A stretch of DNA of 64,000 nucleotides, taken from the NCBI GenBank assembly GCA_036346355.1, contig CM070577.1, forward strand, positions 47,626,309 to 47,690,308. The letters are read 5' to 3'. This stretch comes from Rhipidocladum racemiflorum (lineage: Eukaryota; Streptophyta; Magnoliopsida; Poales; Poaceae). Of the stretch, positions 44,501 to 55,659 are shown one piece after another; position 1 is the stretch's first letter, and each line of letters opens with the position of its first letter. The notes beneath the pieces were generated by a model. The model searched no databases, had not been told where the DNA came from, and saw nothing but the letters and a program-made list of their open reading frames with translations. The translations under genes and the position numbers were made by a program.

Positions 44501-44753
44501 TTTTCCCTGAGGAAGAAGAAGAAGAAGATGGAGGCCAAAGGTAGAGATGACAAAGTGCAGATGCAAACGTATCAGCTCTCCCCTTTCTGCCCTGGAGATT
44601 TCAGCTAGCTTTCGGTGGAGAATAACTTGTAGGTTGTCACTAGCGTATTTTTGAGGCCTGAGAATGAGACTTGGGATAATGGCATTGGCACCGTATGTGC
44701 ATGCTTTCAAATGTGGAAATAATTACCTGTGCATCCGTTCGATTAATGGTCTG

Positions 44754-44788
<35 letters not shown>

Positions 44789-45076
44789 TTTTGGGGGGCA
44801 GTATTTGGCAGTTCAAGCCTTCAAGGTCCACTGCGCAGACTCCATGTGTGTTTCTGCAGCTTATTTTTCCATGTAAAAAAGTTATTTTCCTGTGTAAAGT
44901 AGAACCATGAAGTAAGTGTGTCACTGACCAAACGACCAACATGCGCACAAATGGCACATGTTTCATGCTTGAGGACGAACCATCTTCGGTACCCTCTCCT
45001 TCCTGAATAGATCAGGTTCCAGGATTTTACACTTCAACTAAGACAGACGTAGAAAAGACCAAATTACTCTATATTA
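41571..45076. other. Gene-poor AT-rich region with diverged repeats
   Basis: 41571-41690 continues the repeat found left of 9169. 41690-41900 and 44640-44870 are diverged copies of each other (AGGCCTGA..., GCATTTGG/GCATTGG, AAATGTGGAAA, GCAGCTTAT). 42640-43620 is very AT-rich with many GATTTT/AAAATC words. Poly-T runs lie at 43830-43852 and 44757-44792. 44490-44640 resembles the lipoxygenase 5' flank. No convincing gene, RNA gene or intact element. Confidence 0.4.
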
Positions 45077-45324
45077 TCTCTACTATTCTAAAGCAACACT
45101 TGGTGGCAGTGGTCCGTTCTTCCCACGTCATTAATTGCCGCTTAATTGCCCTGCTTAATTGCCCTACGCAAGAAACGAAGCGTTGCTTTAATTAGTCAGC
45201 TTTCGCAAGAAACGAAGCGTTAAAGATAGATGTTTGATTTTGTGAAATAATTTTTTTTATTTTTTAATCTTTATTTTTCGTTATCAATTTTGTTTTTCGT
45301 AGCAACGCACGGGCATGTAACTAG
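45077..45324 (+). mobile_element. Short non-autonomous Helitron, copy 2
   Basis: TCTCTACTATTCTAAAG...GGGCATGTAACTAG, inserted between A and T. It is about 93% or more alike to 2711-2972 by eye and 14 bp shorter. Non-coding. Confidence 0.85.
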
Positions 45325-45490
45325 TGAGATCACATATTGCTCTTGGGTACTAATATGTATGACTTTGTCCATAGCAGTAAACAATCTTGTAAATAGCTAA
45401 AGCAGAGTAGTATTTAAGAAAAAGGTGGTAAAAGCTCATCTTAGAATTGTATAATAATTTTTATTTAGAAAGAAAGCTAGAAAGCTAGAA

Positions 45491-45539
<49 letters not shown>

Positions 45540-45719
45540 AGAAAGAAAAAAAGTGTCTGCGCGGGTCCGCGGTGCCATGTCAGCGGTTGAGGTGTACGGT
45601 GATGTGGCATAATTTGTACATGTGGCAAAAGGCTAAGTACACTTAGCATGTCTTAGTCACGGTCGCGCGTCATCATAAGTCACAAATCACGCGATAAAAT
45701 GGCAAAATACGCGATATAT
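45325..45719. other. Spacer with (AT)n microsatellite
   Basis: A pure (AT)n run of about 22 units at 45493-45536 is followed by GC-richer sequence. No gene. Confidence 0.7.
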
Positions 45720-45924
45720 GCGTGCACGTGCGTGTGTGTGTGAACATAGCCTTGCAAAGCCAAATATGTGTACCTCTAGCCTTGCAACCAACTCATACTA
45801 GAGTCCATGCATGAACTCCCCTTATAAGTTGGTTCCACTCCACCTAGCTAAGCAAAATGGTATTAAAGTCCTATACTCTTAACTCAACGCCCCTTTGACT
45901 TCATTCATGAATTAATTCCAACAA
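45720..45924 (-). repeat. Candidate 3' LTR of the right copia element
   Basis: On the - strand the purine tract CTTGGTGGGGAT (45936-45925) is followed by TGTTGGAATTAATTC, a typical copia LTR start. The far end is uncertain; an ACACACACGCACG-type stretch near 45720-45740 is a common kind of end. Confidence 0.5.
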
Positions 45925-46472
45925 TCCCCACCAAGAAGTCAAGTCTGCAAGAAAAAACTTCACAGCACTTTTAATATGCCAATTTTACAGTGTAGACCTG
46001 TTCCGGGTTGAGTCACACCTAGCACAACAAGATCCACTTACTTACAACTATGCAATAGCTAAAGCCTTGAATTGCCAGTCTTGTGTAAGCAAGATTCACT
46101 TGAAGGCATCACCGATACTAGGCCGCCTAGAGCCATGCCTACGATTTGGAGCGTTACGGTCATGCTCCCGTGTCCTCTCGTTAGCTTATTGGAGATTATC
46201 AAAATCTCATAGATTGTGACCTCACAATCTAGCTCACATAGGTGTGTTCTTTCGGGTGTACTATGCAGGATAGCACCTCGCCATAAAGATGGGCCTTCAA
46301 ACACATTAAGACATAAAAGTCATCCTCCCATGCAGTACTTGAGAGTACGCATCTCCTAGCGGGAAAAGGTAATTACGAATGTACTCTCTAGTTACCCCGA
46401 TAGTTTGTTTTTCCCGTCACCTAATTCACAGCATCTCCATTCACATAAGCTGAGTTTCCACTGTGGAGCAAC
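45925..46472 (-). other. Spacer between copia pol stop and 3' LTR
   Basis: Untranslated 3' part of the copia element on the - strand, ending at its polypurine tract (45936-45925). No frame of note. Confidence 0.5.
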
Positions 46473-47885
46473 TCAGGCGAGTCTCAATCCAATTTCCCTC
46501 GATGCTCCATCTATCACTGCACGTGATAGTCCCTTCGTAAAAGGGTTCGCCAGATTTTTAGATGTATTTATATAATCTACGGCGATCACTCCAGTATTTC
46601 TTAAATTCCTAACGCATTTGATTCGCTGTTTCACATGTCTGAAGGACTTCAAATTATCGTTTACACTCTTAACCTTGGTGATCACAGTTTGGTTGTCACA
46701 GTACAAAAGAATAGCCGGTATTGGTTTTGCAACCATCGGCAAGTCCATCAAGAGCTCACGCGGCCACTCTACCTCAACAGTGGCTGTGTCAAGTGCTACA
46801 AGCTTAGCCTCCATGGTTGACCTCGTCAATATGGTCTATTTGCAAGACCTCCATGAAATTGCAGCACCGCCCAAAGTGAATACGTATCCACTAGTGGCTT
46901 TGATCTCATCAGCATCTGAGATCCAGTTGGAATCACTATAACCTTCTAGTACCGCAGGATACCTATTATAATGAAGTCCATAAGAATTAGTACCTCTCAA
47001 GTATCTCATGACACGATATAATGCAGTCCAGTGATCATTTCCTGGGTTTGAAGTAAACCGGCTCAATTTGCTTACAACAAATGAAATGTCATGCCTAGCT
47101 GCACTGGCTAGATAAATTAGAGAACCAATTATTTGAGAGTATCTCAATTGTTCTATCCCTTGTCCTCTGTTCTTTCAAAGTTTTAGACTCGGGTCATAGG
47201 GTGTTGGAGATATTTTGCAATCTGAGGACCCATAACGACTCAGACTTTTCTCCACATAATGGGATTGTTTTAATGTAATCCCATTCTCACCCTTAATAAG
47301 CTTGATGTTAAGAATAACATCAGCCTCTCCTAGATCCTACATATCAAAGCTTTGAGACAAGAATAATTTGACATCATTTATCACATTGATACTAATCCCA
47401 AATATGAGTATGTCATCAACATACCAACACATAATCACTCCCTTACCCCCACCAAACATATAATACACACATATGTCAGCCTCATTTACCACAAAGCCGG
47501 CAGATGTTAAAGTTTTATCAAACTTTTCATGCCACTATTTATGTGCTTGCTTGAGGCCATACAAAGACTTTTGAAGCCTACACACCATGTTCTCTTGTCC
47601 AGGTGCTACAAATCCATTAGGCTGCGTCATATAAATTTCTTCATCTAGGTCTCCATTTAGGAAAGCTGTTTTGACATCCATTTGATAAATATAAAATTTA
47701 TATGAAGTCGCTAGTGCAAGAAGCACTTTGATAGTAGTCAGCCTAGTAACAGGTGAGTAAGTATAAAAAAATCCTCTCCTTCCTTTTGGGTAAAACCCTT
47801 AGCCATAAGTCTAGCCTTGTACTTCTCAATAGTACCATCATGTCTAAGTTTTTTCTTGAAGATTCATTTACATCTAAGTGCCAAC
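46473..47885 (-). pseudogene. Ty1/copia reverse transcriptase and RNase H remnant
   Basis: - strand: CKWIFKKKLRHDGTIEKYKA (about 47868), KFYIYQMDVKTAFLNGDLDE (about 47700), LQKSLYGLKQAHK (about 47575), active site YVDD (47423-47412), then RYSQIIGSLIYLASAARHDI (47145) and RNase H parts YSDSNWISDADEIKATSGYV and ALDTATVEVEW...DNQTVI (46800-46690). The frame changes between segments and a TAA follows at about 47740. gag, protease and integrase are missing: at 47885 the sequence switches to CACTA coding sequence. Confidence 0.85.
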
Positions 47886-48635
47886 GCATCAGTTTTGAAT
47901 CCTTTGGTTTCGCAAATAAACGCTTCAAATGGGGATACATGCAAGTTTGCGTATTCTTTATGGTACAGGATAGAGTCATTTGGATATACATGTATTCTTT
48001 CTACTTCTATTTCCAAGGGGCAAATAACCTTCTTGGCTTTATGCTTGGTTTTGGGCAACTTGTTTCCCTCCGAAAGCATGTCTACTAAGTGACCTAACAG
48101 CATCATGAAACTTGATTGGATCGGCCATTGCTTGTATTCAATTTCAGCAGTTCAAGTATGGAAGACAACCTTGTGTATTTCGACTTATAGCCTAGGAACA
48201 AGGGTTTCTTCGAATCCTCCATCAAACCCTTGAATTTACCATACTCTCTCTCTCATCACGGTTCCCTTCTGCATCGCACAACATCTGATCCAGATTGTCA
48301 TCGTGCAACCTATCCTCATCGGAAGCACAATCGATACCATCTGGCATATTGTTAACTTCGTTGGAGATGTTAATACTACCTTCCAGTATAATCTGCTCAT
48401 CACCGTGATTGGTCTAACATGTATACCTCTTTTTGAAACCCCTAAGAATCAAGTGTGCTTTGATCTACATCGACTTCTAAAACATCATCAGATTCTCACA
48501 GTCACTTCATAGACAAGACATAAATTGCACCCCCTTATTAAGCATATCCTCCTTGGCAGCTCTTCTAAATGTAGAGATGCCATTAATGTACTCGACACTC
48601 ACATTATTTTCAGCGTACATCCAGCTTCGATCTAT
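47885..48635 (-). pseudogene. CACTA tnp2 transposase, N-terminal fragment
   Basis: - strand: DRSWMYAENNVSVEYINGIS (from 48632; the expected ATG is ATA), then ...DDNLDQMLCDAEGNRDERES (about 48310), LMEDSKKPLFLGYKSKYTRL (about 48220), then after a slip LSEGNKLPKTKHKAKKVICP and YPNDSILYHKEYANLHV (48085-47950). The same blocks occur in the tnp2 of the right-hand CACTA (57963-58660). Several stops and slips. Confidence 0.8.
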
Positions 48636-49410
48636 CTACGTTATGCATATAACAATTAGTGTTAAATATTGAAGTAAACTATTTATGATCTAAAGTAGAT
48701 AGTAAAAATTAATTAAATTGAAGTGGACTAGTAGTGCACATGCACATATTATTAAATTAAAGAACAAATTAAGTAGCTAAATCCTACCCTAAATTCTAAA
48801 CCATGCTAGATCTAAATAATCTTCTCTCTATACCAAACTAGCTAGATCTAAACCAAGCATCCAATCATCTTCAATTCTCTCTTTACCAAGCTAGCTACAT
48901 CTTAAATATAATACAACTAAAACTAATTACTACCTTACGTCACAAAGAACAAATGGATCTACACCAAGCTAGATCTAAACTATGGATCTACACCAAGCTA
49001 GATCTAAACTATCTTTAATTCTCTCTTTACCAAGTTAGATCTTGAATATAATGCAATTAGAACCAATTACTAATCCTATATCACCTAGAAGAAATGGATC
49101 TACAATCACTCTTCCAAATACACGGTCTCCTTTCACCAAATCGCCTCATAGGTGCCACCACCTCAAAAACAGATCTGAAAACCCTACAAACCCTAAGTAG
49201 GTCGGTGGTCTGTATTATATATTGGAAATAAATATCACACACAATTTGCTGAAAAAACTGTTCGTGATATCAACACAAATGTCACTAACCGTTTGTGAAG
49301 TGTTGTAGACAGCTCTTTTCATAATACCTGTCACAAACAGTTCTTAACATATCCAATAACTAAGACAATCATGTGAGTAAAATCATCTATTATTAGCTTT
49401 AACACAGACG
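48636..49410 (-). other. Upstream untranslated and subterminal region of the old CACTA
   Basis: AT-rich, with a near-perfect direct duplication of about 29 bp (ATGGATCTACACCAAGCTAG at 48955 and 48984) and, from 49225, inverted AACCGTTTGTGA-type repeats. No gene. Confidence 0.5.
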
Positions 49411-49625
49411 CACTACTACAAAACACTTAATAGGTGTCGGTCTATTTGTGTCAGTTTTTTTGGAACCGACAAAAATAAAGTTTTTGTGTTGGTTCTAAAA
49501 CTCAAAATGGCGGAAAGACTATTTGTGTCGGTTCTAGCCAAAAACCGACACAAATAATGCATTATTTGTGTTGGTTGTAGCCAAAAACCGACACTAATAG
49601 TAGTCATATTATTTGTGTCGGTTCT

Positions 49626-52600
49626 TGTAGGCCCCCGGATCGGCTATCCGGAGTCCTCTGTGTATTTCTGTACTAGTCCCAGATCAGTAGCTAGTACACA
49701 CAGTCAAAAGTGATGAATCAACAACCATATCACGAATACAAATAACTAAATAAGAATAATACCAAATAAAAGCAAAGACCTTATGGTCAAGGTTTACCAT
49801 TACGGCCTGAACAGGCTAAACAACTTGAACAACCGCAGCGGAAGACGAAAACACCAAAGCGACCCATCCAAATGCCCACAGGCAATCGAGTGGAGAACAC
49901 ACCCTAGTCGTTGGAAATCTTGAACAGCTTCTTTCACTTCTGAGAGAGGATTAGAATGTAGCACGTGAGTACATAAAGTACTCAGCAAGTCTGGGAAATT
50001 ATGCACAATGTAGGCTATCCAAGGATGGCTTAATATGGTTCTTTTGCATAAAGCTAAGTTTTATCAAATCATACTTATTAATAATTTTCACAAAGCATAT
50101 TTGAGCAATTCTTTTTACTAATTGAATTATGTAATATTGTAGTGAAGGTTCTAACCACCACTCACTAATATACAGGCTCTATCCGCCACATCTCAACAAA
50201 ATCAGGGTTCCATCCAATCACATGGCTCTTTCCGCCATGGTTCACAAAATCAGGTTCCTTCCACCTACCTGGCTTTAGCCGCCAGAAGTACACCCGAGAG
50301 TTCTAACCGCTCCCGGATCCCAAAACGAAACATTGTTTAGTTTGAAACCAAAAACCAAAGTCTACCAGTATGAAAGCATTCAGCAAGCTTTGCCTTTGAC
50401 CGTAGGCACGTCTATTCGAATAGTTTTAACTCTGCAGAGGTGTACAACTTTACCCACAAGACATGATATTCCCTTGATGCCATGCAATTAGCACACTTCC
50501 TTGGGTGTGCCGGCAGGGATATCATGACAAGGCCTTTACAATGTATACGCCTAACCCGACTCCAATTGGCCGAGGTTTCACCGCTGTTAGGGTTCTTTCC
50601 ACCCAGTACAGAAGCCCCCTCTTGCGCCGTGTGAGGAAAACAACAACAACAACAACAATGCCTCTTTCCGGCTCTCACACAACCACCGAGTGGTGAGTCT
50701 AAGTTAGGTTTCTACAAATTATTCAGCCAGGTCGTGCCCACTTTGACATGTGGTTGTACGGTAATGCTTAGAATGGAGACAGTCATAAGCGTCGGTCCTT
50801 AATTGACTTGGGGCGGTACTTGCACAAAAGAACCAAGGCTTGGTTCGCTTCCACCCGACATTCCATGCCGCCCAAGTCGAAATCATTTTTCATTTTATTT
50901 TTATTTTGTAAACCATTGGCAATACTCCTTGCCTATAACTTCCAATACAAGTTTTCAAGAGATAATTGAAAGTCCCACCCATAGGTGAATATTGACCGAT
51001 AACGAGGCTAAGCATTTCTACCATACTATTCTATTCCACCAATAGTTTATTTTATAAAATACAAAACTCAGTGTTTGATAAAAATTATGATAATCAGTTC
51101 TATCATCTCCAAAATTCATGAGACCACCAAGATTCCCCCATTATTATCATGGCACTATATAATCCAATCCAATTTAGTACTCTAACAAGTAAAATCTATA
51201 CCATGTGCCATCATAACTCCAAAATCATGCTAAGCTACTGATATCATTGTATATGAAACAATCTCCTCAAAATATAAGTCTTCTTAGGGGTTACCCATCA
51301 TCTATACATCGCTAAATCTTGTAATCTACTTGATCCACCGAGAATAATTCATAATCTCATCCCCGAGCATATTTCATGAAAGATTCTACAAATACAAGAT
51401 TTCATTGATTCATTGCCTATAGCTGTTTCCCTAAACAATGACACCAAGTTGGCTAAACAAATCACATACAATCCTCATTATTCATAATCCCACCTAGATG
51501 GTTATCGCAACACCATATTTCACAAAAACATCTACCAAACCACCGAGTACGATTCTCAATATTATTCACTGAATCCATCGAGTATATTTGATAATATCAT
51601 TGACTAAATCATCGAGAATACTTCACGACATCAACTCTAATCATTTAGGCTACAATCCCCCGATAGCACTTCATAACGTCATGTATTTAATCCTTCACAT
51701 TATCACCTCTAAATCATCATTTTAATCCACCAAGAATACGTAATATTATCATCCACTAAACCACCAAACATTCTGGATCATTCACAATCTCCATAAAGGA
51801 TTATCATATAATATTCTTGTTAAAATCCACCGAAATATAATTCACCACTTATTCTATTTGATCCACAAGTATGCCTCCCAATATTATTATTTACTTCTAC
51901 CGACTATTACTCTGGATATCATACATCTTCCAATATTCTCCGAACCCACACATGTTATATGGCGAACCACTATCACAATCCAACTCCTTAGTAATTCAAC
52001 TAATCACCAATCATAGATCAATTTCATAACTACTGCACCCACATCATCACTAATAGTAATCTAACTCCAATTTGCATTCTGTACCATTTGTTCCTTCTAA
52101 AAAGGTATTCCAAACAGTCTCTCTCCCTACTTAAAGAATATTTTATCAAAAAATAAATATTATGGTGGAGTATTGTACTAGGGCGACAACGGATCATGGA
52201 TAACAAATGTCAAGGAGGTATGAACAACAGGTATAACTAACAGCCTAACGGTAACATCATCATTTATATAAATAGCAATGCAATTTGCAAAACATTGTAA
52301 AACATTTATAAATCATGGGATCAACGTGCGTCAAGGAGACTTGCCTCGGTCACAGCGAGAAGGTTGAACTCTTTGAAGCCCGGCGGCGGGGTCGGCGGAC
52401 TCGGCGGAATCGTCGACTACGCGTAAAACGGGGCAATAAATAAATAAAAGAAAATAAATAAAATCCAAAAATTACAAAAGTAGTACTGGCATGTAGATCT
52501 TGATTTTAGATGAATTTAGAAACTTGAACGGAGTCAATCGGATTTCGGACGCAAAAGTTATAAGCGTTCGAAGTTGGAAAATGATGGAAAATCAAGAAAA

Positions 52601-53889
52601 AGAGAAAAGTTACTATTTGCTACAGTACTTACGAGAAAATTGGTTCCAGAACCGAACCAAACTACAGAGCCCCCCCTTGCTTCCAAAAAACGGATTTTTG
52701 CCCTATTTTTGCATGGATTTGGACCAAATAAAATCATGGATTCTCTAGATAACATCCTTAGGGACTCATAGGAGGAAGGAATTGAGTTGGTTCTCACCGG
52801 AGATGATGAATTTCGCGATGAACGGAGCTCCGGCCAGATGAACAAAAACTCGAAATTCGTCGCCAACTCTTGATCAAACCTAAAATTGATTGTTGGGTTA
52901 GACTCTATACTCATCCACGGTCACAAGGAAACAAGTGGCACGAAGAATGGCTCACCGGAGAAGGAGCTACAAGCATGAACACGAAGAACACCGAAAAAGT
53001 TCAACCCAACGTCGGTTTTCTTGATCTCACGGGCGCAAGCGTGGAGTAGAGGGAAAGGGGAGCACACTCCCGGAAAGAGGATACTTATATGAAGAGGATG
53101 GAGGTGGTGGTGCGGCGTTTGGAGGTGAAACGGCCGAGCTAAAGCCATTTTAGTGGATTTCGGTTTCTCTTGAATGGGGCCGTTTCCGGTGAGATTGACG
53201 GCGAGTGAAGGTGGGGAATGGCAAGAGGGCGACGCTACGGATTCAACGGAACCGGCGCTTCGCGATTTGGAGTTGAAATGAAGGAGTTATGGGCGTTTGA
53301 ATGCAACCCTAGCCATTGTTGCCTAGTTGGAGCTCTCTGTTCTTGGAGTTGGCTGGAGGTTGAAGAAGGTGCACTGTTCACGTGACACGTGGCGCATTTT
53401 CATTGGTCCTCATTTACGCAACCAATTCGCCCTAGAGAAAAATAAGGAAAAATGGTCGAAAAATTCCGGAAAAATTCCTAGAACCATTTTAGAATATTTG
53501 GGACCCAATAAAATTGGTTTGGTTGAATTTGGATGATTTTTGTGGAATTGAATATTCGGGCGCGGATCGCAGGCATTAAACAAAAGCCGTGCGAGATAAA
53601 ATAGGAAAAGAGGTCCAAAAATCCGGGGAATAATTTCTAAAATTATTTTGGAATATTTGGAACACAATTGAAGTGGTTTGGGGATTTTTGGAGCATTTTT
53701 GGACTCGGGTGAAATTTCGGGTACCGGCGGGAATCTGGAAATTCGATTTTTCGATCGGAGCGGAATTAAATCCCGATTTTGGATAGGAATGGATGCCAGG
53801 TTAATATAAACACCAAATAAACTCTAAGTTTTGAATTTACTTTATTTAAATTAGGTTTTTCTCCAGAAAGCGAAAACTAGGGTGTTACA
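49626..53889 (-). mobile_element. Solo LTR, 4.26 kb, inside the small CACTA
   Basis: TGTAGGCCCCCGGATCGG to CTAGGGTGTTACA, flanked by perfect GTTCT (49621-49625, 53890-53894). Taking it out rejoins a TGTGTCGGTTCTAG(C)-type subterminal repeat. No gag-pol coding, primer site or second LTR is visible inside, so this is one very long LTR. In the - orientation it starts TGTAACACCCTAG, a common grass gypsy LTR start. It contains GGCTCTATCCGCC / GGCTCTTTCCGCC word repeats (50173-50285). Small frames on both strands are not convincing. Confidence 0.8.
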
Positions 53890-54375
53890 GTTCTAGCAAA
53901 AAACCGACATAAATAGTCCAATTTTATGTGTCGGTTCTAGCTAAAAACCGACACAAATAGTCTTCCTATTATTTGTGTCGGTTCTAGCACAAAACCGACA
54001 CAAATAATATTATTTGTGTCGATTCTAGCCAAAAACCGACACAAATAGTCTACGCCTGTGCGTGATAGTAAAACGGCCATAACTTTTGACTCGTAACTCC
54101 AATTGAGCCGTTCTTTGGCTTGTTAGAAAGATAGCGAGAAGCTCTGTCAAAAAATGAGTAGGTTTTTCAATTATTTACTTGTGTGAGTGTGATTAAGGTG
54201 AAAGAATTCAAACAAAAACATCGTTTAAGACCTCAAAACGGCCTACGAAGTTTTGTACCCGTTTTGGAGTACGATAACACTAAAATATATCTCAAACCGT
54301 GTTTGAAAAATGAGAACATTAAAATTGGTTTTCGGGTACTCTGCACGGTTAAGAGGAAAGAACACGTTATATCTC

Positions 54376-54480
54376 ACATGCGATCACACCAGCACTAAAG
54401 CACTGTATCTCGTAAGAATTCCGAAGTTAAACGTGCTTGGGTGAGAGTAGTTCTAGGTTGGGTGACCTCTCGGGAAGTTA
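54376..54480 (+). other. 5S rRNA-like sequence (copy 1) in the small CACTA
   Basis: From position 3 to about 106 of plant 5S rRNA: ATGCGATCACACCAGCACTA, AAGCAC, then CCGAAGTTAAACGTGCTTGG, GAGAGTAGTTCTAGG and TTGGGTGACCTC. The internal promoter parts (A box at about 54425-54440, C box at about 54457-54468) are mostly kept. The last about 14 bases of a 5S gene are missing. Comparison is from memory of the plant consensus. Confidence 0.8.
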
Positions 54481-54484
54481 AGCT

Positions 54485-54555
54485 CGATCCTGTTAGAACT
54501 TTGAAATTAAATGTGCTTGGGCAAGAGCACATACTAGTGGGCTATGTGAGGTTGA
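54485..54555 (+). other. 5S rRNA-like sequence (copy 2, partial)
   Basis: GATCCTGTTAGAACTTTGAA, ATTAAATGTGCTTGGGCAAG and TACTAGTGGGCTATGTGA follow positions about 31-100 of 5S rRNA in order, more diverged than copy 1. Confidence 0.6.
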
Positions 54556-54892
54556 TGCGTTGGCATGAAGTTGCCAAATCTAACACAGCTACAAATAATA
54601 ATAGATATATTTTTTATCATATTATTTGTGTCGGTTCTAGAAAAAAAACCGACACAGATAATATTATCTGTGTCGGTTCTAGCCAAAAACCGACACAAAT
54701 AGTCTTATTATTGTCGGTTTGAAAACCGACACTGATAGTCTCCGATTATTACTGTCGGTACATCTGTGTCGGTTTGAAAACCGACACTAATATCGGTTTC
54801 GAACCGACACAGATGAGGTTCTCTATAGTAGTGACAGTTTTTGAAAACCGTATGTGATGATGCATCTAATATAGATCTTTCTATAGCAGTAT

Positions 54893-55562
54893 AGCTTCTC
54901 TCACAGATTAGGCTTGATGCTCCTTGGCAGATCTTTCTATCTGTACCTTGGAGTAGGGCTGAAAATCCCTCGGCATATATCGCAAAAAGTTGAGACAAAG
55001 CGTCCACTTGTTCGAACCACCACTGCGGCACAATAATGTTCGACACCTCTTGAAAGACTTCAATTTTGTACTTGGCAGTTTTGTTCATAATTTCTCCCAA
55101 GAAATTATGTGGTACAATCAAATGATGTACGTGGTCTTCATAAATTGTTAATCATTTGTCCTTTTATAATTTGTCTGCCATTTGCAACAACTTCGTTTTT
55201 CTCTAATACAACACGGAATACCATGCATTAAGGTTACTGAATGCTTAATGGTTTAAGGCCTCTGTAAAACATGTGAAAGATTTTTTTTCGTTCAACATAG
55301 GAAATGATTTTGTTTGTTCGGATGTCACATTTTGTAGTGGTACAGCATCAGTGCCCGGTTGTTCTTGGCCGTGGACATCATAATATGACTGATTGGAACT
55401 TGTTTGGACAAGATCATTTGTATTTCCGAGACCCGCGATGATAGTTTCTTCCGCAAAATAATGGGAAGATTGGCTGCCAACTCCCAACGCCCAACAGTGC
55501 TCTCCAACGACCTGGTTATCATTTTGAAAACAAAAGCCTAATTTTGGAACAGTACTCTCCAA
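54893..55562 (-). pseudogene. Unrecognised coding-like fragment between two CACTA elements
   Basis: Two open blocks on the - strand: 55562-55245 (105 codons, MESTVPKLGFCFQNDN...) and 55150-54893 (HHLIVPHNFLGEIMNKTAKY, then VFQEVSNIIVPQWWFEQVDA). Amino-acid use is mixed and not repeat-like. The gap between them is AT-rich with stops and might be an intron. The second block runs straight into the end of the old CACTA, as if the element had landed in it. No family recognised; it may be a host-gene or captured fragment. Confidence 0.35.
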
Positions 55563-55659
55563 GGACCATGTTAGTTGTCTAGATTACAGAAGATCGATCG
55601 AACCGTTTGCGGCCACTGATTTTGTGTTCTTATCACTACTACAGATCTGACCTTTCATA

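Larger units (their letters stand above)
49411..54833. mobile_element. Small non-autonomous CACTA element
   Basis: Ends CACTACTACAAAACACTTAA and, inverted, CACTACTATAGAGAACCTCA; flanks ACG (49408-49410) and ACA (54834-54836), a 3-bp duplication with one change. Both ends carry many inverted AACCGACACAAATA / TATTTGTGTCGGTT repeats (left 49430-49625; right 53895-54060 and 54620-54815), as CACTA subterminal regions do. Without the LTR inside, the element is about 1.15 kb and has no transposase. Its centre contains 5S-rRNA-like sequence. Confidence 0.85.
47864..54891 (-). mobile_element. Old CACTA element remnant (outer of a CACTA nest)
   Basis: A tnp2 fragment (48635-47885) is followed upstream by an untranslated region and, at 49225-49410 and 54834-54891, by a different set of subterminal repeats (CCGTTTGTGA / ACAAACAGTT / CCGTATGTGATG). 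The right end is probably TTTCTATAGCAGTA (about 54878-54891), a mutated CACTA terminus. The left end is lost at the switch to copia sequence near 47885. A smaller CACTA is inserted in its subterminal part. Confidence 0.6.

Noticed and set aside
43829..44792. Poly-T runs as retroposon (SINE/LINE) tails
   Set aside because: No target duplication or SINE/LINE body was seen beside them.
45493..45536. (AT)n run as a matrix or origin element
   Set aside because: A plain microsatellite; nothing else supports a function.
54708..55121. 137-codon - strand frame as one gene
   Set aside because: Its last 60 codons lie in CACTA terminal sequence; only the part right of about 54892 is kept as a fragment.
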